A stretch of 5,654 nt of DNA. Origin: JBIICS01 sp044238735. Lineage in GTDB: Bacteria > Bacteroidota > Bacteroidia > UBA4408. The DNA is taken from contig JBIICS010000165.1 in the NCBI GenBank assembly GCA_044238735.1, positions 1 to 5,654 on the forward strand, given 5' to 3'. The position numbers and the translations under genes were made by a program. Shown piece by piece: positions 1-5,654 of this stretch; position 1 is the stretch's first letter, and every line of letters begins with the position of its first letter. The notes beneath the pieces are model-generated. The model was not told the origin of the DNA. It searched no databases and saw nothing but the letters and a program-made list of their open reading frames with translations.

Positions 1-648
1 ATCGAGTGAATTTTTTTGTTCACCAATTCTGTTAAACAATTCTTGTGTTTTAAACTGATTGGCAAGCGAAACCGTTAAATGCAATGATTCTATAAATCCA
101 CCAGCCACAACTAATCCGGCAACATCATTCCGTTCATTAGTTTGCAAATAATTGTTACCGGCTCTAAAGGCGAGCGCTGATATCGATAATAAAGAGTCTT
201 TACTACCTAATGCTTTTTGAATTCTATCAATGGTTTTACTGTCAAAAGCACTACCAATACCTAAATCACTAGCTAATTTTTGAGAGGCTTTAAGATAATT
301 TAGGGCATCCTGACTTTGTTCATAAATAGCCACATAGCCCAAATCGGCACCGTATACGCCTAAATTTAATCCTTTTTTAAAATTAGTTGAGTATTGAGCT
401 AAGTTCTTATTTTGATTACATAAATCTTTGTTGTAAGTAACTCCAAGTTTTTTAATTAAACTGGCCGTTTGATAAGGAGAGGGTATACTAAAGATAGCAT
501 TCTCAACTTTAACAAAATTACTTTGTGTGCTGTCAATTTTTTCTTCAGGTTCCTCTTCTTTGGCTTTGTTATTACAAGAGACAAATCCCGCGGATAATAT
601 TCCGGTTATTCCAACTACTAAAAACGTTTTTTTTAATACTTTACACAT
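1..648 (-). CDS. Putative lipoprotein of unknown function (3' end outside window)
   Basis: This open frame covers 216 codons from an ATG at 648 down to the left edge without a stop, so the C-terminus is missing. The N-terminus reads as a lipoprotein signal: MCKVLKK, a hydrophobic stretch (about residues 8-23), then FVSC with Cys25 as the likely lipidated residue. Phe at -3 is a loose lipobox but is tolerated in Bacteroidota. A charged linker (residues 28-37, KAKEEEPEEK) follows, and an acidic run near the lipidated Cys recalls the export signal of surface lipoproteins in this phylum. The rest looks largely alpha-helical, with recognisable stretches FSIPSPYQ (53-60) and LNLGVYGADLGY (94-105). 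I have the impression that such sequences recur in Bacteroidota hypothetical lipoproteins, but I cannot name a family. The gene lies 91 bp after the protease stop on the same strand. A box one base off the TAnnTTTG consensus (TGCTTTTG, 662-669) lies just upstream, so it may have its own promoter. The reading frame is well supported; the function is unknown. Confidence 0.82.
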   Translation of the reverse strand, partial: MCKVLKKTFLVVGITGILSAGFVSCNNKAKEEEPEEKIDSTQSNFVKVENAIFSIPSPYQTASLIKKLGVTYNKDLCNQNKNLAQYSTNFKKGLNLGVYGADLGYVAIYEQSQDALNYLKASQKLASDLGIGSAFDSKTIDRIQKALGSKDSLLSISALAFRAGNNYLQTNERNDVAGLVVAGGFIESLHLTVSLANQFKTQELFNRIGEQKNSLD

Positions 649-739
649 TATGTTTACTTTTCAAAAGCAGCGCAATAAACGAAAAAAAATGATATTACAC
701 AAGATTAATAGGCAGATTTACAATTATATAAGATACTTT

Positions 740-2440
740 TTAATTAACAACAATGAGTTTTTGAAAGTTAGAATTTTCGCTTGGTGAAGATATTCTAACA
801 AAATAGGTACCCGAACTTAAAACCGGCATGTAAAGGTTATGATTATGAAAACCAATTCCATTAAAATTAAGTTTAACCTTATCAACTTCTTCGCCTAAAG
901 TATTATAGATGGTTAAAAATGCTTGTTCGTTTAAATGAGCAAAATAATTGATATTTAAAGTGCTACCCGATAATGGGTTGGGCCAAATGGAAAAGAGAGA
1001 AGATTTTTGAGGATCATTCTTAATTTCCGAGCTTGAAACCAGGCAACTGGATGTTCCGATCACTTTTCCAAGAGAATTTGCAACATTTAATCGACCTCCT
1101 GTAACTGTTCTTCCATTAAGATCATTTAAAGGGTCGGTGCTGCAGAGAATCCAATTCTTAAACAATAATGCAACTGAGTCGGGTTTGCTTTTATATTGAT
1201 TAATGAGTTCTACAGGAGCGGCAGAAAACATTAGACCAACTGTGCCTGCAACATGAGGTGTAGCCATAGAAGTGCCGGTACTTGTGGAATAGGTGTTAGA
1301 TGGGTAAGTAGATAAAAGACTGGAACCCGGTGCTCCTAAATCAATATGAGTTAAACCCCAGGCTGCACCACTTGCGTATTTAACATCTGCCCGAGTAGTA
1401 TTGGTAACACTAATTAAGTAGGGGGATGTGCAAGTTGTAGGAATATCACCCTGAACATCAACATCTATATTGCGATTGGCCGTTGCGCCACAACTTATAA
1501 TACCTGCTTTGCCTAATGAATCATAAATTGCACACCAAATTGGAAAGTTTACAGGTAATCCATAGTCTTTTCCAAATGAAGCATTGGTACTTACTACAAA
1601 CGCTCCGCTATCGCCATTGGTTCTGTTGTATATCAGTCGTTGTTTTAAAACATAATTGTAAGCGATAACAACAACCGATTCTGTTTCAGAGCTTCCCGAA
1701 ACACCCATTACTTTTACGTTCCAGTTAACTCCTGTTACACCAAGCGTATTATTTCCTTTAGCACCTACTGTTCCGGCTACATGTGTACCATGCGAGTCGC
1801 TGGTTATGTTACCTGAATTATTGTATGCGTTCCAGCCGTTTACATCATCAATATAGCCATTTCCATCATTATCAATATTATCACCGGGTATTTCGTTATA
1901 ATTTTTCCAAAAATTAATGTCCTGATGTGCTAAAAAAAAGCCCCCGTCTATAACGGCTACCACAATGGTGTCGCCGGTGGTGGTTAGTCCGCCTGTGCTA
2001 ATGTCCCATGCTTCTGGCGCATCAATATCAGCGTCAATGGTGCCTCCGTTTTGTCCGGTATTATTCATCGCCCACATGTTTGCAAACTGAGGATCGTTGG
2101 GAGTAGATCGATTTTCGATATAATGATTGTTTTGAGCAAGTATAACTTCAGGAATTGATTTTAGTGATTTAAGTAATTGAGGATGAGAAATGGCTGTAGA
2201 ATTAAATTTACACAAGTATATGCCCAATTCCGGGGCAAGAACAGAGGATAAACGCAGTTGAGATTCGGTGCCGTTAATCAATTGAAGTTTAGTTAAAGCG
2301 CTCTCTAATTCTTTTTTGCCAGAACATTGTATCAAAACTTCTCCACTAACATACCCCGAATCGGGATAAGTATTTAACTGGGCTTTAATATCTAATGAGA
2401 TTAACAGTATTCCGACTAACCATACATTTTTTAATGACAT
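740..2440 (-). CDS. Secreted subtilisin-like serine protease (S8) with T9SS type A sorting domain
   Basis: This is a complete 566-residue endopeptidase of the subtilase family. Residues 1-20 form a Sec signal peptide (hydrophobic WLVGILLISL, likely cut after DIKA). Residues about 21-110 look like an N-terminal propeptide. The catalytic domain starts near NDPQFANMWAMNNTGQ (115-130). Asp165 in VVAVIDGG, His217 in DSHGTHVAG and Ser391 in GTSMATPHVAG form the triad, and Asn322 is the likely oxyanion-hole residue. An acidic loop (residues 190-201) between Asp and His resembles a calcium site. From about residue 483 (SIWPNP) to the end is a T9SS type A sorting domain: PNP motif, beta-rich body, GTYFVRI near the end. 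The protein should therefore cross the inner membrane by Sec and the outer membrane by T9SS, to be released or anchored at the surface. Substrate is unknown; a nutritional or processing role is inference. The ATG at 2440 directly precedes the signal peptide. No Shine-Dalgarno sequence is evident, which is usual in the phylum. Confidence 0.96.
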   Translation of the reverse strand: MSLKNVWLVGILLISLDIKAQLNTYPDSGYVSGEVLIQCSGKKELESALTKLQLINGTESQLRLSSVLAPELGIYLCKFNSTAISHPQLLKSLKSIPEVILAQNNHYIENRSTPNDPQFANMWAMNNTGQNGGTIDADIDAPEAWDISTGGLTTTGDTIVVAVIDGGFFLAHQDINFWKNYNEIPGDNIDNDGNGYIDDVNGWNAYNNSGNITSDSHGTHVAGTVGAKGNNTLGVTGVNWNVKVMGVSGSSETESVVVIAYNYVLKQRLIYNRTNGDSGAFVVSTNASFGKDYGLPVNFPIWCAIYDSLGKAGIISCGATANRNIDVDVQGDIPTTCTSPYLISVTNTTRADVKYASGAAWGLTHIDLGAPGSSLLSTYPSNTYSTSTGTSMATPHVAGTVGLMFSAAPVELINQYKSKPDSVALLFKNWILCSTDPLNDLNGRTVTGGRLNVANSLGKVIGTSSCLVSSSEIKNDPQKSSLFSIWPNPLSGSTLNINYFAHLNEQAFLTIYNTLGEEVDKVKLNFNGIGFHNHNLYMPVLSSGTYFVRISSPSENSNFQKLIVVN

Positions 2441-2501
2441 GATAAAATTTTTATTTAAGATAGCTAAATTATTTCACAAAATGAATAATCAACAGATAAA
2501 A

Positions 2502-3338
2502 TTAAAGTTCATCAATTTTTATTATAGATTGATGCCTGATGCCTTTATCGGTTAATTGTAAAGAACAACATTCGATTTGTGGATCGTGTTCAAAAAAGAG
2601 TATGCCTTTTTCTTTTAACACCTTGTTTAATATTTTTTCTTTTTCGCCTAATGTATTAAGTGGTCTCATATCGTAAGCCATTATATAGGGCATAGGGATA
2701 TGAGCAAGTGAGGGGATTAAATCAGCCATATAAAAAATCTTATGTTCTTTATAATTGATAACCGGTAGCATCATAGCTTCGGTATGGCCATAAACAAATT
2801 CAATGGCTATTTTATCATTAAATGAATTCCCTTCCTCAATGAAATTTAATTGACCGGATTCCTGAATGGGTAAAATGTTTTCTTTGAGAAAACTGGCTTT
2901 TTCGCGGGGGTTAGGATTTATGGCCCAGCTCCAGTGTTTGGAGTTAGACCAATAGTTTGCATTCTTAAATGCCGGAATTAGTTTGCCATTAGCATCTTTT
3001 TCGATACTTCCTCCACAATGATCAAAGTGAAGGTGGGTTAAAAAAACATCTGTTATGTCGTTTTTACTAAAACCTTTTACTGCAAGCGATTTTTCCAGTG
3101 TATCGTTGCCATGTAAATAATAAAAACCAAAGAATTTTTCATCTTGTTTATAGCCCATTCCATTGTCAATTAAAATTAATCGATTACCGTCTTCAATTAA
3201 TAAGCAACGCATGGCCCAGCTGCACATATTATTTTCGTCGGCAGGGTTTAGTTTGTTCCACATGCTTTTGGGGACTACACCAAACATGGCACCACCATCC
3301 AACTTAAAATGGCCGGCATTTATAGAATATAACTTCAT
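2502..3338 (-). CDS. MBL-fold metallohydrolase, YtnP/AHL-lactonase-like
   Basis: This 278-residue protein has the full metal-binding set of the metallo-beta-lactamase fold: His102, His104, Asp106 and His107 in THLHFDH, His185 in GHTEA, bridging Asp206 in MADL, and His251 in FFEHDP, consistent with two metal ions, usually zinc. The N-terminal GGAMFGVVPKSMW (residues 15-27) and the C-terminal FEHDP are features I associate with the YtnP/AidC-like branch, whose characterised members open the lactone ring of N-acyl homoserine lactones. Length is normal for that branch. There is no signal peptide, so it should be cytoplasmic. The true substrate cannot be read from sequence: lactones other than quorum signals, or other esters, are equally possible. 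The usual GHTPG loop reads GHTEA here. The gene begins 111 bp from the divergent Mur ligase gene and has a good promoter-like box at 3355-3362. It ends 61 bp before the protease gene on the same strand. The fold is secure; the lactonase assignment is tentative. Confidence 0.93.
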   Translation of the reverse strand: MKLYSINAGHFKLDGGAMFGVVPKSMWNKLNPADENNMCSWAMRCLLIEDGNRLILIDNGMGYKQDEKFFGFYYLHGNDTLEKSLAVKGFSKNDITDVFLTHLHFDHCGGSIEKDANGKLIPAFKNANYWSNSKHWSWAINPNPREKASFLKENILPIQESGQLNFIEEGNSFNDKIAIEFVYGHTEAMMLPVINYKEHKIFYMADLIPSLAHIPMPYIMAYDMRPLNTLGEKEKILNKVLKEKGILFFEHDPQIECCSLQLTDKGIRHQSIIKIDEL

Positions 3339-3354
3339 GATTTTAATGTTTTTT

Positions 3355-3362
3355 CAAAGTTA
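3355..3362 (-). promoter_or_regulatory. Candidate Bacteroidota -7 box (TAACTTTG) for the MBL hydrolase gene
   Basis: Read on the minus strand, this octamer matches TAnnTTTG, the -7 element recognised by the primary sigma factor of Bacteroidota, at all six fixed positions. It ends 16 bases before the ATG at 3338, so transcription would start roughly 10-14 bases ahead of the start codon, giving a short leader. No clear TTG-type -33 element stands out at the expected distance of about 19-21 bases. No comparable box was found on the plus strand for the Mur ligase gene in the same 111-bp spacer. In AT-rich DNA a match of this kind can arise by chance, so the position just before a start codon is the main support. 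Confidence 0.45.
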
Positions 3363-3449
3363 GTATTTGTTATTAAAAATGTTGGTAAATAGAAGGTGTT
3401 TTAGGTAAAAACAAAAGATGCCGGAATTAATTTCAATAAAAATTATTTT

Positions 3450-4820
3450 ATGCGCATACATTTAATTGCAATTGGAGGAAGTGCCATGCATAACATGGCA
3501 TTGTCTCTTCATAAAAAGGGTTATCAGGTTAGTGGATCGGACGATGAAATAAGAGAACCTTCTCTAAGCCGTTTAAAAGCTGCTGAAATTTTACCGGAAT
3601 CCATTGGTTGGTTTCCAGAGAAAATTACTAAAGAAATTGATGCTGTAATTTTGGGAATGCATGCTCGCGAAGATAATCCTGAGCTTATCAAAGCTCGGGA
3701 ACTTGGATTAAAAATTTATTCATATCCCGAATATATTTACGAACAAACAAAAGATAAAATACGTATTGTAGTGGGCGGATCTCATGGTAAAACAACGATT
3801 ACAGCTATGATACTGCATGCTTTAAATAAAAATGATATTGATTGCGATTATATGGTGGGCGCTCAATTAAAAGGATTTGATACCATGGTGAAATTAAGCA
3901 AGGAAGCCAGGGTAGCTGTAATTGAAGGGGATGAGTATCTTGCCTCTCCAATAGACAGAAGACCAAAATTTCATTTATATCATCCCAATATTGCCATTAT
4001 AAGTGGTATTGCCTGGGATCACATTAATGTTTTTCCAACTTTCGAAAATTATATCGATCAGTTTAAGATTTTTACTGATTTAATTGAAAAAGAGGGAACC
4101 TTGATTTATTGCAGTGAAGATAAAGACTTGGTTAATCTGGAGTCAAAATTTGCCAATCATTTTAATAAGATTGCATACAAAACACCTGTTCACAAAATAG
4201 AAAATGGAATAACTACAGTTTTTGATTCTAAGGGTAATGCTTATCCTATGCAAGTATTTGGTGATCATAATCTACAGAATATGGTGGCTGCTTATTATGC
4301 CTGTAAGGAGGTAGGTGTTGAAGAAAGTAGTTTTTACAAGGCCATGCAGAGTTTTACAGGTGCTGCCAAACGACTCGAATTAATTGCCCGAAATGGAAAC
4401 AGTGTTTGTTTTAAAGATTTTGCCCATGCTCCCAGTAAGTTAAAAGCTACGATTGCTGCCGTTCGTAAACAATTTGAAGGATACAATATTTTAGGAAGTG
4501 TTGAATTACACACCTTTAGTAGTTTAAACGAAAACTTCTTAGAACAATATGCCGGCACCAGCGAGGGGGCAAATAAATTGCTTGTCTATTTTAATCCAAG
4601 TGTTATTGAGCATAAAAAACTGAAACCAATTACTGCCGACCAAGTGAGGGATGCTTTTAAATCTTCAAATGTAGAGGTTGTAACCGATTCTAAATTGTGG
4701 CAACAAAAACTAAAGGATTTAAATAACGCAATTAAAAATCAAAAGGTTCTTTTGTTGATGAGTTCAGGTAATTTTGATGGTGTTGATTTGGATGCCTTGG
4801 GAAGAGAACTGGTAAATTAA
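3450..4820 (+). CDS. mpl: Mur ligase, Mpl type (UDP-MurNAc : L-Ala-gamma-D-Glu-mDAP ligase)
   Basis: This 456-residue protein is almost the same length as E. coli Mpl (457). Mpl is a cytoplasmic enzyme that uses ATP to join recycled murein tripeptide to UDP-N-acetylmuramate, saving steps of peptidoglycan synthesis. Three Mur domains are visible: a Rossmann-like UDP-binding domain (1-about 105, opening MRIHLIAIGG and SGSDDE), a central ATPase with P-loop GGSHGKTT (109-116), acidic EGDEY (159-163) and WDH (189-191), and a C-terminal domain with GDHNLQN (271-277), KRLE (307-310), FAHAP (324-328) and a late MSSGNFDG (437-444). The stretch DRRPKF (169-174) and this last motif resemble Mpl more than MurC. 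The ATG at 3450 is chosen because MRIH matches the start of known Mpl. FAHAP replaces the FAHHP of E. coli. It stands alone between genes of other types, divergent from one and convergent with the other. MurC is the main alternative, but less likely. Confidence 0.9.
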   Translation: MRIHLIAIGGSAMHNMALSLHKKGYQVSGSDDEIREPSLSRLKAAEILPESIGWFPEKITKEIDAVILGMHAREDNPELIKARELGLKIYSYPEYIYEQTKDKIRIVVGGSHGKTTITAMILHALNKNDIDCDYMVGAQLKGFDTMVKLSKEARVAVIEGDEYLASPIDRRPKFHLYHPNIAIISGIAWDHINVFPTFENYIDQFKIFTDLIEKEGTLIYCSEDKDLVNLESKFANHFNKIAYKTPVHKIENGITTVFDSKGNAYPMQVFGDHNLQNMVAAYYACKEVGVEESSFYKAMQSFTGAAKRLELIARNGNSVCFKDFAHAPSKLKATIAAVRKQFEGYNILGSVELHTFSSLNENFLEQYAGTSEGANKLLVYFNPSVIEHKKLKPITADQVRDAFKSSNVEVVTDSKLWQQKLKDLNNAIKNQKVLLLMSSGNFDGVDLDALGRELVN

Positions 4821-4946
4821 ACTTGTTAAAAGGGGATTTCTAAATTGTATATCGGAATATTTAAATGGATGTAAGTAGCTTATCCGTATTTATTGAGGCT
4901 TAAGTTAGGGTTTTAGATTTATCACTTTTTTATATCATATATAAAC
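4821..4946. other. Convergent intergenic spacer without recognised content
   Basis: This AT-rich stretch lies between the Mur ligase stop codon and the terminator. I see no open frame of note, no tRNA-like or other structured RNA, no repeat and no exact TAnnTTTG promoter box. It would form a 3' untranslated tail of about 125 bases on the Mur ligase message before the terminator. Confidence 0.6.
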
Positions 4947-4989
4947 AAAAAAAAACCTCACAAAATTTGTGAGGTTTTTTTATTTTTTT
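4947..4989. terminator. Bidirectional Rho-independent terminator
   Basis: An inverted repeat CCTCACAA (4956-4963) and TTGTGAGG (4967-4974) pairs perfectly around a 3-base centre. It is flanked by nine A (4947-4955) on one side and seven T (4975-4981) on the other, with a second T run at 4983-4989. Read on the plus strand it is a stem followed by a U tract, ending the Mur ligase transcript 127 bases after its stop. Read on the minus strand it has the same form and ends the fasciclin transcript 23 bases after its stop. The symmetry and the location between convergent genes make it a shared terminator. A and T tracts can also pair, lengthening the stem to about 15 bp. Confidence 0.93.
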
Positions 4990-4997
4990 GATAGGTA

Positions 4998-5654
4998 TTA
5001 TTGTTTTGTGAATTTCGAAACAACCATTCCATTTTCAGATTTAACATTAACAAAATATAAGCCGGTGCTTAATTCAGAAATGTTGATGTTTTCTCCAGTA
5101 AAACCTTCTTTTACTAATGATCCGTTAGAATTTAATATTTGGTAAGTACCTTCTACATTACTGATTCTAATAAAATCGTTAGCAGGATTAGGAACAATGC
5201 TTACTGATTCTAATGAACGTTTAGCTATAGAGGTTGGATTATATAATAAAACTTTGTTTATTACATGTACCACACCATTATCCGCTTGAACATCTGCTAA
5301 AACTACTGTAGCATCGTTAATCTTAACTCCGTTTGTTAGGTCAACGGTTACATTGTTTCCGCTTAACGTTAATAAATTACCATTGGTTAAGCCGGTTGAT
5401 ACAATTTCATTTCCAATTACATGATACAACAATACATCTGCTAAGTTTGGTAAAGCTAAAATGCCGTTGATGTCAGTATTTAAAGCGGTAGCCAAATCAT
5501 TGAAAGCAGTATTTGTTGGAGCAAATACAGTGTAAGTACCAAAAGGTTCAGATAAAGCCGGAACTAATTCTGCTTTTTGAACTGCAGCAACAAGCGTGCT
5601 GAAGCCATTGTCGATAGCCACATCTACAACTGTATTGCTTGGTAAAACAACTGC
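4998..5654 (-). CDS. Fasciclin (FAS1) domain protein with T9SS type A sorting domain (5' end outside window)
   Basis: The frame is open from the right edge (first full codon Ala at 5654) to a stop at 4998-5000, giving 218 C-terminal residues. An internal GTG at 5621 is not the start, since the frame and the homology continue upstream. Fragment residues about 7-137 form one FAS1 domain: TVVDVAIDNGF at its start, TVFAPTNTAF (42-51) as the H1 motif, the LLYHVIG stretch (75-81) with the conserved Tyr-His, and NGVVHVINKVLL (126-137) as the H2 end. The first residues, AVVLPSN, look like the end of a preceding FAS1 domain, so the full protein probably has at least two in tandem. Residues about 152-218 (from SIVPNP to SKFTKQ) are a T9SS type A sorting domain with the typical STGLYFVNV strand. 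FAS1 domains commonly mediate adhesion, so an exported surface or matrix adhesin is the likely role, though the ligand is unknown. The stop lies 23 bp from the shared terminator. Confidence 0.94.
   Translation of the reverse strand, partial: AVVLPSNTVVDVAIDNGFSTLVAAVQKAELVPALSEPFGTYTVFAPTNTAFNDLATALNTDINGILALPNLADVLLYHVIGNEIVSTGLTNGNLLTLSGNNVTVDLTNGVKINDATVVLADVQADNGVVHVINKVLLYNPTSIAKRSLESVSIVPNPANDFIRISNVEGTYQILNSNGSLVKEGFTGENINISELSTGLYFVNVKSENGMVVSKFTKQ

Noticed and set aside
527..787. Plus-strand open frame of 86 codons overlapping the lipoprotein start and the protease end
   Set aside because: It lies opposite the signal-peptide region of the lipoprotein gene, has no recognisable domain, and spans the intergenic gap. 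It looks like a chance frame in AT-rich DNA.
2477..2484. Near-match to a -7 promoter box (TCATTTTG on the minus strand) ahead of the protease gene
   Set aside because: It differs from TAnnTTTG at the important second base, and no -33 element is placed correctly, so it is not strong enough to list as a promoter.
740..3338. The MBL hydrolase, protease and lipoprotein genes as a dedicated functional operon
   Set aside because: The genes are codirectional, but the gaps are 61 and 91 bp, separate promoters are plausible, and the products act in different compartments with no evident shared pathway.
3098..3363. Two plus-strand open frames (69 and 66 codons) opposite the 5' end of the MBL hydrolase gene
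   Set aside because: Both are antisense to a well-supported conserved coding region and encode no recognisable protein.
4334..4558. Minus-strand open frame of 74 codons within the Mur ligase gene
   Set aside because: It is antisense to the conserved C-terminal ligase domain and shows no domain or start signal of its own.

Overview
The window looks like a piece of a chromosome from an AT-rich member of the Bacteroidota. Three things point there. Two of the encoded proteins end in a type IX secretion system (T9SS) type A C-terminal sorting domain, which is known essentially only from this phylum. The single exact promoter-like box found (TAACTTTG) fits the Bacteroidota -7 consensus TAnnTTTG. 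The Mur ligase carries motif variants I associate with Bacteroidota homologues. The genus cannot be fixed from the sequence alone.

Layout, left to right. Bases 1-648 (minus) hold the N-terminal 216 codons of an unrecognised lipoprotein that runs off the left edge. Bases 740-2440 (minus) encode a complete secreted subtilisin-family (S8) protease with signal peptide, propeptide, catalytic domain and T9SS tail. Bases 2502-3338 (minus) encode a cytoplasmic metallo-beta-lactamase-fold hydrolase resembling the YtnP/AHL-lactonase group. These three genes point the same way with gaps of 61 and 91 bp, so they could be read together, but nothing ties them functionally. A 111-bp divergent spacer follows. 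Bases 3450-4820 (plus) encode a Mur ligase of the Mpl (murein tripeptide recycling) type. A 177-bp convergent spacer with a strong symmetrical terminator separates it from the C-terminal part of a fasciclin (FAS1) repeat protein with a T9SS tail (4998-5654, minus), which runs off the right edge.

The common theme is the cell envelope: two T9SS-exported proteins, one lipoprotein and one peptidoglycan-recycling enzyme. This is ordinary gene content for the phylum rather than a dedicated system. I found no RNA gene, insertion sequence, CRISPR array, phage gene or long repeat. No gene-free stretch exceeds 180 bp. The findings are modest, and I do not see evidence for an undescribed multi-gene system.
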